Source of the DNA: Acetobacter garciniae
Lineage (GTDB): Bacteria > Pseudomonadota > Alphaproteobacteria > Acetobacterales > Acetobacteraceae
Assembly: GCF_017377735.1 (NCBI RefSeq)
Contig: NZ_JAFVMH010000002.1
Location: 558,001 to 622,000 of the forward strand
DNA: 64,000 bases
Direction of reading: 5' to 3'
Of this stretch, positions 35,881 to 45,473 are shown piece by piece. Numbering within the stretch: the stretch's first letter is position 1; every line of letters starts with the position of its first letter. The notes below the pieces were generated by a model. The model saw only the letters and a program-made list of their open reading frames with translations. It did no database searches and had not been told where the DNA came from. Position numbers and translations under genes: made by a program.

Positions 35881-37334
35881 AACTGTTTATCGCGACCCTG
35901 CTGACGGAAACGAACACGTTTTCCCCCATTCCGACCGGCCTTTCCAGCTTTACGGATAACCCGACATGGTCCCGCCGGGACGGTAGCCGTGCCGCGCCGA
36001 ACCTGGCCAATATTCCCCTTATCCGCTGGCGGCGGCAGGCGGAATCGCGCGGCATGGAGGTGGTCGAAAGCCTGTGCGCCTTCGCCCCCCCGGCGGGGAC
36101 CACCACACGCGCGACCTACGAGACACTGCGGGGCTTCATTCTGGACGATCTGCGCGCGGCCGGGCCGGTCGATATGGTGCTTCTGTTCCTGCACGGCGCC
36201 ATGGTGGCCGAGGGGTATGAGGATTGCGAGGGGGATATTCTGGCCCATGTGCGCCAGATCGTGGGGCCGGGCGTGACACTGGGCTGCGAACTTGACCTGC
36301 ACGCCCATTTCACCCCCACGATGATGGAGAATGCGGATATTCTTGTCAGCTACAAGGAATATCCGCACACGGATGTCGATGCCATGGCCAGCGAGGTGTT
36401 CGACCTGTCCCTGCGTGTGGCCCAGGGGCAGGTCAGGCCATGCCGCGCGGTGTTCGATTGCGGCCTGCTGGGTGTCTGGCGTACGCCGGTCGAACCCGTG
36501 CGCGGCCTCGTCCAGGCCATGCGGACCATAGAAAGGCAGGCGGGCATCCTGTCCGTTTCCTTCATTCATGGTTTTCCCTGGGCGGATGTCGAACATGTCG
36601 GCGCGCAGGTGCTCGTGATTACCGATGGGGATGCGGTGCTGGCCCAGATGACGGCCCAGGATGTGGGCGAGCGCATTCGTGCGCTGGAAAGCCCCGAAGG
36701 TGCTGGATATACGCGCCTGGCCGATGCCCTTGCCCTGCGCGCGCGCACACCCGAAAGAACCATGGTCCTTGCCGATGTTTCGGACAATGCGGGCGGTGGC
36801 GCGCCATCGGACAGCACCTATATTCTGGAGCATCTGCTCAAGGCCGGGGTGCAAAACGCCGTTCTGGGCTGTGTGTGGGACCCCGTGGCCGTGGATATGT
36901 GTTTTCTGGCGGGCGTGGGTGCCACGCTGCCCCTGCGCCTGGGCGGCAAGAGCGGCGTGTGTTCGCATGTTCCGCTGGATGTGACGGCCCGGGTGCTGTC
37001 TCTTTCCCCCGAACTTGTCCAGCATGGCTATAGCGGTGATCGCACGGTCATGGGGCGGGCAGCGCGGATCGCGGTGGACGGGGTAGAGGTCGTTCTGGTC
37101 TCGGTCCGGCGGCAGACCTATACGCGCCAGGCGTTCCTGGACATGGGGTGCAAGCTGGAAGGGTGCCTTGTCGTCGTGAAATCGGCTCAGCATTTCTACA
37201 AGGATTTTTCGGTGCTGACCAACACCATCCTCTATGTTCCCGTCCCCGGTGCGGCAAGCCCCGATTTCGCGAAACTGGCCTTGTCCACCAGCCGCCGCGA
37301 CAGGCTGGGCATTCCCGCGGGCCAGCGCCTTTAA
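35877..37334 (+). CDS. M81-family metallopeptidase (MlrC-like)
   Basis: The 485-residue protein belongs to the M81/MlrC family (DUF1485/MlrC C-terminal), first known as the enzyme that cuts linearised microcystin. Visible marks are LLTETNTFSPIPTG at the start, LFLHGAMVAEGYEDCEGD and LDLHAHFTP as probable zinc sites, and the DNAGGGAPSDSTYILEHLL segment of the C-terminal part. In most bacteria the true substrate is unknown. It follows the amidase by an ATGA overlap, so the two probably work in sequence. Confidence 0.85.
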   Translation: MKLFIATLLTETNTFSPIPTGLSSFTDNPTWSRRDGSRAAPNLANIPLIRWRRQAESRGMEVVESLCAFAPPAGTTTRATYETLRGFILDDLRAAGPVDMVLLFLHGAMVAEGYEDCEGDILAHVRQIVGPGVTLGCELDLHAHFTPTMMENADILVSYKEYPHTDVDAMASEVFDLSLRVAQGQVRPCRAVFDCGLLGVWRTPVEPVRGLVQAMRTIERQAGILSVSFIHGFPWADVEHVGAQVLVITDGDAVLAQMTAQDVGERIRALESPEGAGYTRLADALALRARTPERTMVLADVSDNAGGGAPSDSTYILEHLLKAGVQNAVLGCVWDPVAVDMCFLAGVGATLPLRLGGKSGVCSHVPLDVTARVLSLSPELVQHGYSGDRTVMGRAARIAVDGVEVVLVSVRRQTYTRQAFLDMGCKLEGCLVVVKSAQHFYKDFSVLTNTILYVPVPGAASPDFAKLALSTSRRDRLGIPAGQRL

Positions 37335-37373
37335 AGCCTGTGTTCGGGCGGCCTGCGCGCTATTGCGTGGCGC

Positions 37374-37808
37374 TCAGCCCTTTCTGTTCAGCCGGGTCGA
37401 AAGAAGGATGGAGGATGTCGTGCGCCGCACGCCCTCCAGTTGCCCGATCCGGTCGATCACATCGTTGATCTTCTCGGTCGATGGGCCGGCGATGACCGCG
37501 ATCAGGTCGATTTCGCCACTGACCGCATGAAGTTCACGAATTTCCCCGATCTGCTGCAACGCGGTTTCCACCATCCGTGACAGGCGCGGCACGACCGTGA
37601 TCATGACATGGGCTTTGACGACCTCATCCGCTTCGGGGATCGTCTGTATCGTATATCCCAGGATGACACCGGCCTGTTCAAGCCGTTCGATGCGGCTTTG
37701 CACCGTGGTTCTCGACATGCCAACCCGTTGCGCCAGAGCAACAGTGCTGATGCGGGCGTTCTTGCGCAGGAGGGCGATCAGGGTCCGGTCGACAGTGTCA
37801 GGAGTCAT
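37374..37808 (-). CDS. Lrp/AsnC-family transcriptional regulator
   Basis: The 144-residue protein has an N-terminal helix-turn-helix (DRTLIALLRKNARISTVALA, then VGMSRTTVQSRIERLEQ) and an AsnC/RAM ligand domain. An in-frame ATG at 37829 would add seven residues. It is divergent from the saccharopine-dehydrogenase-type gene with 124 bases between, and converges on the M81 gene. It likely senses an amino acid related to the surrounding catabolic genes. Confidence 0.88.
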   Translation of the reverse strand: MTPDTVDRTLIALLRKNARISTVALAQRVGMSRTTVQSRIERLEQAGVILGYTIQTIPEADEVVKAHVMITVVPRLSRMVETALQQIGEIRELHAVSGEIDLIAVIAGPSTEKINDVIDRIGQLEGVRRTTSSILLSTRLNRKG

Positions 37809-37932
37809 AATGGCGATACTACCATGCATAATGCCGAAAGAAAGGGGCGCTCGCGCAGCAGACTGTCAATTGATTCCGGAAGCGTTTCCTTGTCCCATGT
37901 TTTCGGCGGGCACTGATGCTGGAAAGGTTCCG

Positions 37933-39033
37933 ATGAAAAAGATACTCGTGATAGGCGCAGGCAAGATCGGCGCGACCATTGCCGCCTTCCTGTCTGGAAC
38001 GGATGACTACGCTGTCACACTGGTCGATCACGATCAGGCCAGGCTGGATCGGGCAGAGGCTGCGGGCATTGCACGGTACCGTGCCGATATCGGCACGGAT
38101 GGAGCTCTCGACACGGTCATCGAGGGTCATTACGCCGTGCTGTCCGCAGCCCCGTATGCCCTGACGACGCGGATCGCGAGTGCCGCCGCCAAGGCAGGCG
38201 TGCATTATCTCGACCTGACGGAGGACGTCGCCAGCACCCGCGCCGTGCGGGAACTGGCACGTGGCGCCACGACGGCGTTTATTCCGCAATGCGGTCTGGC
38301 ACCCGGCTTCGTGTCCATTGTCGCCCACGACATTGCCCAGAAATTCGACAGGCTGGATACGATCCATCTGCGGGTGGGTGCGCTGCCGGAATTTCCGTCC
38401 AATGCGCTGGGATATAACCTGACCTGGAGCACGGACGGCGTCATCAACGAATATATCGAACCGTGCGAAGCCATTGTCGACGGGCAGCGCCGCCTTGTGC
38501 CTGCGCTGGAGGAGTGCGAGACACTGGGTGTCGATGGTGTAACGTATGAGGCCTTCAATACCTCGGGCGGTCTGGGGTCCCTGTGCGAAACATATGAAGG
38601 TGCGGTCAGGGAACTGAACTATCGCACTATCCGCTATCCGGGCCATGCCCAGATCATGAAAATTCTTTTGCAGGATCTCCGTCTGTCAGAACGGCGCGCG
38701 GTCCTGAAGGATATCATGGAACACGCCGTGCCCCTGACCAGCCAGGACATGGTGCTGATTTTCGTGTCCGTAACCGGCTGGAAGGGCGGGCAGCTTACGC
38801 AGGAAAGCTTCGTGCGGAGCGTTTATGCCGGTATCGTCCAGGGCCAGCCGCGCACGGCCATCCAGATCACCACCGCAGGGGCGATCTGCGCGGTTCTCGA
38901 TCTGCTGGCGCAGGGTCAGATACCAGGCCGCGGCCTGATCCGGCAGGAGGATATTCCCCTGTCCCTGTTCTTGGAAAATCGTTTCGGCGGGTTTTACCAG
39001 GGGAACAGGGCAGGCCGTCTCAAAGCTGCCTGA
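37933..39033 (+). CDS. Saccharopine dehydrogenase-family oxidoreductase (lysine 6-dehydrogenase-like)
   Basis: The 366-residue protein has a Rossmann site at the N-terminus (ILVIGAGKIGATIAAFL) and the YLDLTEDVASTRAV and IPQCGLAPGFVSIVA motifs of saccharopine dehydrogenases and of lysine 6-dehydrogenase. It probably oxidises or reductively forms an amino acid C-N bond with NAD(P). ATG 37933 follows GGAAAGG. Its divergence from the AsnC regulator makes it a likely target of that regulator. Confidence 0.8.
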   Translation: MKKILVIGAGKIGATIAAFLSGTDDYAVTLVDHDQARLDRAEAAGIARYRADIGTDGALDTVIEGHYAVLSAAPYALTTRIASAAAKAGVHYLDLTEDVASTRAVRELARGATTAFIPQCGLAPGFVSIVAHDIAQKFDRLDTIHLRVGALPEFPSNALGYNLTWSTDGVINEYIEPCEAIVDGQRRLVPALEECETLGVDGVTYEAFNTSGGLGSLCETYEGAVRELNYRTIRYPGHAQIMKILLQDLRLSERRAVLKDIMEHAVPLTSQDMVLIFVSVTGWKGGQLTQESFVRSVYAGIVQGQPRTAIQITTAGAICAVLDLLAQGQIPGRGLIRQEDIPLSLFLENRFGGFYQGNRAGRLKAA

Positions 39034-39153
39034 ACGGGACATGGGCCGCAATGGTCCGTGTTGGAATAATGCCATCACCAAAATTGACTGGAAAATTTCG
39101 TGTCTGACATGTCCATGCTCTGTCCATCGATTTTCACAGATACAGGACGCAAC

Positions 39154-40386
39154 ATGCCACGCATGGAACGGTGGGCGGAATTTTCGGCTGCCACCAAACT
39201 CGACGGGATCGGGGTTTCAGAAATCATCAGGATCGGCGCGCAGGCCCGGGCCCTTGTGGCAAAAGGGCATGACGTGATCATGCTCAACGCCGGGGAGCCG
39301 GATTTTCCGACCCCCGATAACATCAAGCTGGCGGGAATTAACGCCATCCTCACCAACCAGACCCGGTATACCGCACTGGATGGCACGCTGGCGTTGAAGG
39401 CGGCCATCAGGCGTAAATTCCTGCGCGAGAACGGGCTGGATTTTGCCGATGACGAGATCAGCGTGGGCGCCGGGGCGAAACAGGTTCTCTTCAATATCCT
39501 GATGGCGACCCTCAATCCGGGGGATGAGGTGATTGTTCCCCTTCCATGCTGGACCAGCTACCTGGACATGATCAAGCTGGCCGGTGGTGTGCCGGTCTGC
39601 GTATCCTGCCCGGAAGATGCGGGGTTTCGCCTTTCGGCTGACGCATTGCGCGCGGCCATTACTGAAAGAACACGCTGGCTTCTTCTGAATTCTCCATCCA
39701 ATCCAACCGGCGCCATTTACAGCAGTGCCCATCTCCACGCCCTTGGCGCGGTCCTGCGCGATGCGTGTCGCGTTGGGGTGATCGCCGACGATATTTATGA
39801 ACATGTCCGTTATAGTGACGTGCCGTTTGCAACAATGGCGGCTGTCTGTCCGGATCTACGGCCCCGGGTGGTGATCGTGAACGGCGTTTCCAAAGCCTAT
39901 TCCATGACAGGCTGGCGGATCGGTTACGTGGCGGCCCCCGCCCAGATGATCGCCGCCATGGCTGTCGTGCAGAGCCAGTGCTCGTCCAACCCCTGTTCCA
40001 TAAGCCAGGCGGCGGCGATCGAAGCGCTCGACGGACCGCAGGACAGCGTGCGGGCGCATTGCAGGGATTTTCAGCAACGACGCGATATGATCGTCGATCT
40101 TCTTAATTCAATTCCCGATATACGATGCACGCTTCCCGACGGCGCATTCTATGCCTTTGCTGATGTCAGAACACTTCTCGCACGACCCTCGGTCATCGGT
40201 CAGGGCATAACCGACGACATGGCGCTGTGCCAGTTTTTCCTGAACGAATGCCATGTCGCCGTTGTGCCGGGTTCCTGTTTCGGGGCACCGGGTTACATGC
40301 GGCTTTCCTATGCCTCATCCGAGAGCATGATCGCGCTCTCCCTCGCACGCATGAAGGCGGGCGTGGAACGCCTGCTCGCGCAATGA
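39154..40386 (+). CDS. Class I PLP-dependent aminotransferase (aspartate aminotransferase-like)
   Basis: The 410-residue enzyme has NAGEPDFPTPDNI, YTALDGTLALKAAI, SPSNPTGA and the PLP-lysine region SKAYSMTGWRIGY, all of the AspC/AAT subfamily I-gamma. It moves an amino group between an amino acid and a 2-oxo acid. ATG 39154 has an AGGA site; GTG 39100, ATG 39109 and ATG 39163 are alternatives. It follows the saccharopine-type dehydrogenase by about 120 bases and fits the same catabolic theme. Confidence 0.88.
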   Translation: MPRMERWAEFSAATKLDGIGVSEIIRIGAQARALVAKGHDVIMLNAGEPDFPTPDNIKLAGINAILTNQTRYTALDGTLALKAAIRRKFLRENGLDFADDEISVGAGAKQVLFNILMATLNPGDEVIVPLPCWTSYLDMIKLAGGVPVCVSCPEDAGFRLSADALRAAITERTRWLLLNSPSNPTGAIYSSAHLHALGAVLRDACRVGVIADDIYEHVRYSDVPFATMAAVCPDLRPRVVIVNGVSKAYSMTGWRIGYVAAPAQMIAAMAVVQSQCSSNPCSISQAAAIEALDGPQDSVRAHCRDFQQRRDMIVDLLNSIPDIRCTLPDGAFYAFADVRTLLARPSVIGQGITDDMALCQFFLNECHVAVVPGSCFGAPGYMRLSYASSESMIALSLARMKAGVERLLAQ

Positions 40387-40524
40387 ACGGATCACATCTG
40401 TGCCGAAACACCCAAAGAGAGGCTTTGCACGCCATGAGATAAGGTGAATGATCGTGTGATTCAAAGGGAAGGCGGGTCGCGCAGGCGGTGCTGCTGTCCA
40501 GTTCAGCGAAGGGAGTCATCATTC

Positions 40525-41304
40525 ATGGATCTGCAACTTGCCGGTCATAAAGCTATTGTTTGCGGTGCCAGCCGGGGTATGGGGCGGGCGATTGCCATCC
40601 AACTGGCGGCGGAAGGCGTAAGCGTGACACTGGTCGCCCGCGATGCGGACAGGCTTGCGCAAACCGCGGCTTCCATAACCGCCATGTCCGGCGTGCCGGC
40701 CCAGTACGTGGTGGCGGACCTTACGGATGATGCGGCGCGGGCCAGGGTGTTCGAAGCCTGCCCCGAGCCCGATATTTTGGTGAATAATGGTGCCGGCATG
40801 CCACCGGGGGATTTCAGGGCATGGGACAGGGCCTGCTGGCTGGAAGCGCTGGATATGATGATGCTGGCGCCCATCGACATGATCCGCCGTGCGGTTGACG
40901 GCATGACGGCGCGCGGTTTTGGCCGTATTGTCAACCTTGTCTCACGCAGTGTCAAAAGCCCGCAGGCGGAAATGGGACTTTCCAATGGGGCGCGTTCTGG
41001 CCTTGTCGCGTTCTCATCCGGCCTGGCCCGCCAGGTCGTTGGAAAGAACGTGACAATCAATAACGTCCTGCCCGGTATTATCGATTCCGACGCCCAGCAC
41101 GCCCATGTGCGCGAACTGGCACATCAGACCGGCCGGAGTTACGAATCCCTCTGGCAGGAAAGGGCCGCGGCCAATCCGGCCAAAAGATTCGGAAAGGCTG
41201 AAGAAGTGGCGGCAACTGTTTCCTTTCTCTGTTCCGTGCAGGCTGGCTTTATCACGGCCCAGAGTCTTCTTGTGGATGGTGGGGACTATCGTGGCGTGTT
41301 CTAG
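40525..41304 (+). CDS. Atypical short-chain dehydrogenase/reductase lacking the Tyr-x3-Lys pair
   Basis: The 259-residue SDR has a normal nucleotide site (CGASRGMGRAIAIQL), NNGAG at 87-91 and S140 at the usual catalytic serine. Thirteen residues later, where Tyr is expected, there is S153 and in place of the Lys there is R157 (GLSNGARSGLVAF). I recall a subgroup of SDRs with LSNGAR here, so this may be a family trait and not damage. Activity may use other residues or be lost. The neighbours suggest a role in 2-oxo or hydroxy acid handling. Confidence 0.8.
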   Translation: MDLQLAGHKAIVCGASRGMGRAIAIQLAAEGVSVTLVARDADRLAQTAASITAMSGVPAQYVVADLTDDAARARVFEACPEPDILVNNGAGMPPGDFRAWDRACWLEALDMMMLAPIDMIRRAVDGMTARGFGRIVNLVSRSVKSPQAEMGLSNGARSGLVAFSSGLARQVVGKNVTINNVLPGIIDSDAQHAHVRELAHQTGRSYESLWQERAAANPAKRFGKAEEVAATVSFLCSVQAGFITAQSLLVDGGDYRGVF

Positions 41305-41376
41305 GGTTTTACGCCCTATTCTATATTGGAATGATTCCCCAACGGCTTTTCTCCCAAACGTCGCAACGGAGCGTGC

Positions 41377-42426
41377 ATGATGGATACGAAAGGAACTAAT
41401 CCTGTTCTTGAAAGGATTTTTCCTTTTTTATCTCACACAGTATGGAAAGAAAACATGACGTTTCTGTGGAGTGGCGATCAGCCCCGGGTTTGTGTCGCCC
41501 ATGCTCATTACGACCTTAAGGGAGAACTGGAACGCAGGCCCAACCCGCCGCCATGCGTGCAGGTCCAGACACTGGACGAACTCGAAAAAGTTGCTGCTGA
41601 TGCGGATGTTCTCGTAATTTCCATGCTCTGGAAGGATCGTATCCTTGACTGGGCGCCCAGGCTGAAACTGGTGCAGTCGGTCAGTGCGGGGGTCGACCAT
41701 TATGGGCACGACCTGTTCCGCGCACGGGGTGTGCATCTTTGCAGCGCGCAGGGGGTGAATGCCAATGCTGTCTCCGACCATGCGCTCGGCCTGCTGCTGA
41801 GCCTGTCGCGCCGCCTGTACGAGGCCCGGGACGACCAGGCGAAGCCCTACTGGCGGCCGACAAGCAGCGACCCTGCAACCCGGCTTCAGGAACTGAGCGG
41901 GAAAACCGTCCTGGTCGTCGGGTATGGCGGCATTGGCGCGCGGGTGGCGCAGTTGTGCAAGGCCTTCGACATGAATGTCCTGGCCATGCGCCGTACGGTT
42001 TCTGCTGCTTCGGACGGGGGCATTCGCATGATCGGCAAGGATGACCTGCTGGCGACCCTGCCCGAGGTCGATGTGGTGATCCTGACATGTCCGCTCACCC
42101 CCGAGACCTTCGGCCTTATGGGCACGGAAGCATTTGCGGCGCTGCGGCCCGGTGCCGCACTGATCAATGTCGCGCGGGGCAAGGTGGTCGATCAGGCAGC
42201 CATGATCGCGGCGCTGAATTCCGGGCGGCTTGGTGCGGCGGCGCTGGACACGTTCGTGGAGGAACCCCTGCCCGCGTCTTCCCCGCTCTGGGGAATGGAA
42301 AACGTCGTGATCACACCCCACGCGGCGGGCGAGACGCAATTTTATGAACGCAATGTCATCGATATCCTGCTGCACAATATTCATGCGCTGGAACATGGTG
42401 GCAAGCTGAAGAACCAGATCGTCTAA
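41377..42426 (+). CDS. D-2-hydroxyacid dehydrogenase (NAD-binding)
   Basis: This 349-residue enzyme has the family NAD site (LVVGYGGIGARVAQLCKAF) and the catalytic Arg (INVARGKVVDQ), Glu (DTFVEEPLP) and His (TPHAAGET). It should reduce a 2-oxo acid to a D-2-hydroxy acid or the reverse. A later ATG at 41455 after GGAAAG would remove 26 residues and may be the true start. With the D-amino-acid dehydrogenase next door it could process the 2-oxo acid that enzyme makes. Confidence 0.88.
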   Translation: MMDTKGTNPVLERIFPFLSHTVWKENMTFLWSGDQPRVCVAHAHYDLKGELERRPNPPPCVQVQTLDELEKVAADADVLVISMLWKDRILDWAPRLKLVQSVSAGVDHYGHDLFRARGVHLCSAQGVNANAVSDHALGLLLSLSRRLYEARDDQAKPYWRPTSSDPATRLQELSGKTVLVVGYGGIGARVAQLCKAFDMNVLAMRRTVSAASDGGIRMIGKDDLLATLPEVDVVILTCPLTPETFGLMGTEAFAALRPGAALINVARGKVVDQAAMIAALNSGRLGAAALDTFVEEPLPASSPLWGMENVVITPHAAGETQFYERNVIDILLHNIHALEHGGKLKNQIV

Positions 42427-42574
42427 CCACGCTCTGGGTCGATAACGACCGAGGCGGGTTGTGGGGCACCCTGGAGGAAAGGAGGCGGACCGATGAGCGT
42501 TTTCCGGTTTTCCAGGGCGATGCCAGAAGGCAGATACGGGATTTTCCCGAACGTGTGGAACTGAAGAAGGCAGG

Positions 42575-43870
42575 ATGATGGATCAGGTGGAAAGGATTGC
42601 CGCAGGTTCGCATGTTGTGGTTGTGGGCGCGGGTATTGTGGGCGTGACCGCTGCACTGGCGCTACGGCGGCGCGGTTATGAGGTCAGCGTTCTCACATCC
42701 GCCGAACCTGGGGCGGAGGAGGCTGCCAGCTACGGCAATGCGGGATGGCTCAACCCCGGTTCGGTCGTGCCGCATTCCATGCCCGGTATGTGGAAGAAGG
42801 TACCCGGCTACCTGCTGGATACGCATGGCCCGCTGCGGATCAGGCTTGCCGCCGTGCCGCAGGCCTGGTCCTGGCTGCTGAGATTTGTCACCTGCGGGGC
42901 GACGGAAGCCAGAGTGCGGCGGATCGCGCGGGCCTTGCGCCCGTTTTTAAGTGACTCCCTGGATCGGCATGCCGCACTGGCGGCCGAGGCAGGGGTGGCG
43001 GAACTGATCGAAGGGAAGGGGCTTCTGGTCGTCTATCCGGACGAACAGGCCTTTGCGGGGGATGCCCTGGGCTGGGAATTGCGCCGTGCGAACGGTGTGC
43101 GCTGGAAAACGCTCGATCGTGCGGGGTTGCTGGCATTATGTCCGGGACTGGGTGAGAATTACCGTTACGGCGCGCTGATCGAAGGGGGCGGTCACTGTAC
43201 AGACCCCGGTGCGTACGTTGCGGCCCTTGGCCTCCATGCCGTGCGCCAGGGTGTGCATTTTCTGACGGCCCGTGCGGATGGTTTTGTTGTCAAACACGGG
43301 GTGCTGCATGGGGTCAGCCATGCAGGGGGTATCCTGCGCTGCGAAAAAGCCGTTATTGCCGCGGGGATCGCCACAAGGGAACTGGCTGCGCTACTGGGCG
43401 ATCCTATCCCCCTTTTCAGTGAACGGGGGTACCACGTGCAGGTTCATACCACAGATCAGGCGCCGTCCGTGCCGCTTATGATGTCGGACATGAAATTCGG
43501 CATTACCCCCATGCGCGCGGGTGTGCGGGCCGCCGGGCAGGTGGAATTTGCACCCAAAGGCGCGCCACCGGACTGGCAAAGGGCGCGCATTCTTCTTGAT
43601 TGCCTGCGCCGTGGCCTGCCGGGCATGACGATCGCCCATGGCGATGGGGTGCGGCGCTGGTGGGGGAACCGTCCGTCCACGCCGGACTGCCTGCCGGTTA
43701 TCGGTCCTTCTCCATCCGTAAAGGGCGTGTTTTATGCCACGGGCCACGGTCATCTGGGCCTGGTCAGCGCACCCTGGACGGCGGAGCTTGTGGGGCGGAT
43801 GGCAGACGGCGAAACCGTAGAGGAGGCCGCAGCCTATGCCCCGTCGCGTTTTGGAAAATTCAGGTTGTGA
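42575..43870 (+). CDS. FAD-dependent D-amino-acid dehydrogenase-like oxidoreductase (DadA family)
   Basis: The 431-residue DAO-fold protein begins with the FAD site VVVVGAGIVGVTAALALRRRG and has the DadA-type YGNAGWLNPGSVVPH segment and a WWGNRPSTPDCLPVIGPSP...FYATGHGHLGL C-terminal FAD region. It should oxidise a D-amino acid to a 2-oxo acid and pass electrons to the respiratory chain. It is 149 bases after the hydroxyacid dehydrogenase gene. Confidence 0.88.
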   Translation: MMDQVERIAAGSHVVVVGAGIVGVTAALALRRRGYEVSVLTSAEPGAEEAASYGNAGWLNPGSVVPHSMPGMWKKVPGYLLDTHGPLRIRLAAVPQAWSWLLRFVTCGATEARVRRIARALRPFLSDSLDRHAALAAEAGVAELIEGKGLLVVYPDEQAFAGDALGWELRRANGVRWKTLDRAGLLALCPGLGENYRYGALIEGGGHCTDPGAYVAALGLHAVRQGVHFLTARADGFVVKHGVLHGVSHAGGILRCEKAVIAAGIATRELAALLGDPIPLFSERGYHVQVHTTDQAPSVPLMMSDMKFGITPMRAGVRAAGQVEFAPKGAPPDWQRARILLDCLRRGLPGMTIAHGDGVRRWWGNRPSTPDCLPVIGPSPSVKGVFYATGHGHLGLVSAPWTAELVGRMADGETVEEAAAYAPSRFGKFRL

Positions 43871-44023
43871 CATGGTGTCACGTAAAAATGGCCCTGCATT
43901 GGCGGGCATGTCATCCAGGATCGAACCGGCACGAACCGGATTTTCGGATGTCCTGCCGGTCGGATATGAGGCCGATACAACCCGCATGTTGATATCGGCA
44001 TGTGTTATGGAGAGGAGGATATG

Positions 44024-44986
44024 ATGCTGCTACCCCGCCGTCTGATACCGTCCATACCCGAACTGGTTGCCTTCGAAGCGGTGGCGCGACACCAGAATTT
44101 CAGCGCTGCGGCGGAAGAACTCTGTCTGACGCAAGGTGCGATCAGCAAGCAGGTCCGTAATATGGAAATAACCCTGGGTGTTTCCCTGTTCGACAGGCGG
44201 CGCAAGCGCCTTGTGCTGACACGGCAGGCGCAGTCCATCCTGCCTTCGGTCACATCGATCCTGGAACAGATAGCGGGAACGACCTATCGCGTCCTGTCAT
44301 ATGGAAGTGGTGAAAACACGATAAACCTGCATATGTTTTCCAGCTTTTCTTCAAGGTGGCTTGTTCCCCGGCTGCCACGCCTTTTCAAGAAGCATCCAAA
44401 ATTACGCATTAACGTCAAAACGGTTTTCGAATCCTTCAATTTTGAAGGAACGGGGTGTGACGTGGCCGTGCATTACGGTGCACCGGTCTGGCCTGGCGGA
44501 TACCTGCACCACCTGTTCGATGAAACCCTCATTGCCGTATGCAGCCCGGCCTACAAGGCGGAAATGCGGCTGCAGAGTGCGGCTGACCTGCAACGCGCGC
44601 AACTGATCCAGCTTACGACGCGGCCCGCCTTGTGGGAATACTGGTTCGAGCATATGGAAATCGACATGGCATCCTCGTTCAAGGGGCATGTTTTCGATCA
44701 GTTCAATGCCGCGGTCGAAGCCGCTGTGGCAGGCGTGGGTGTGGCACTTGTCCCGGCCATATTTGTGGAACGCGAACTGGAGGATGGTTCACTCTGCATA
44801 GCCGTTCCGGGAAAAATCCGATCACGCGGATCATACTATGTTGTGACGCCAGTCGAAAAATCGCACGACCCGGTCGTTAACATGTTTATTCGGTGGATCT
44901 GTTCGGAATGTTCAGAATACAGCGATGAGATCATTCCCGTACATACGGCAGCCCATTTCAACGATTACGAGGCCCTGAGAAGCTGA
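44024..44986 (+). CDS. LysR-family transcriptional regulator (GcvA-like)
   Basis: The 320-residue protein has the GcvA-type N-terminus (IPSIPELVAFEAVARHQNFS, then LTQGAISKQVRNME). The strong AGGAGGA site at 44013-44019 supports ATG 44024; ATG 44021 is too close. It lies at the end of the D-amino-acid/hydroxyacid gene group in the same direction and probably controls it. The inducer is unknown. Confidence 0.88.
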   Translation: MLLPRRLIPSIPELVAFEAVARHQNFSAAAEELCLTQGAISKQVRNMEITLGVSLFDRRRKRLVLTRQAQSILPSVTSILEQIAGTTYRVLSYGSGENTINLHMFSSFSSRWLVPRLPRLFKKHPKLRINVKTVFESFNFEGTGCDVAVHYGAPVWPGGYLHHLFDETLIAVCSPAYKAEMRLQSAADLQRAQLIQLTTRPALWEYWFEHMEIDMASSFKGHVFDQFNAAVEAAVAGVGVALVPAIFVERELEDGSLCIAVPGKIRSRGSYYVVTPVEKSHDPVVNMFIRWICSECSEYSDEIIPVHTAAHFNDYEALRS

Positions 44987-45473
44987 AAACACCGCCCCCT
45001 GTCGGTCGTGCGGCCCTGTTGTTTTCGCTCTGGAGACCGCGTAGCCCCACGCTTGTCCTTCACCCCTGAGCGTCCGGCGTTTCGATATCGCCCCACACGG
45101 TGTGGAGCGGCATCCCGCCCACCCTGGAAGAAAATGATGGGCGAGCCGCCATGTGAGCGGTGACGTGATGCCGCGTTCCTTGCCAGCAGACAGCACGGCC
45201 CATAGTCCCGCGCCATGTCCGCGGGTGCCCGGGTTTCGTCGATGCGGACCAGCCGCGGGAGCGAGACCGGGCTGGGCATCGCATCGATCCTGGCGTCGCG
45301 GCTGAAGGTCCGGGCGGTTCTGCGCCACTGCGTGAGTGGTCTTTTTTCACATGACCGGTAAGCCTGCGTGGTTGGGTCGTCCTGTTCGGTTCGGGGGTTC
45401 GGTTGCGCGAACGGCCCTTCGTACGCCATTAAGGCGCCAGAATGTTCGTCATAACCCAACAGTCCAGCGCCAC
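44987..45473. other. Non-coding or decayed stretch before the GGDEF gene
   Basis: Several leftward frames are open here but none gives a protein I recognise, and the best pieces switch frame, as in a decayed gene (for example PRLVRIDETRAPADMARDYG and AVCWQGTRHHVTAHMAARP are in different frames). A perfect palindrome CCACACGGTGTGG lies at 45093-45105. I see no RNA gene. Confidence 0.4.
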
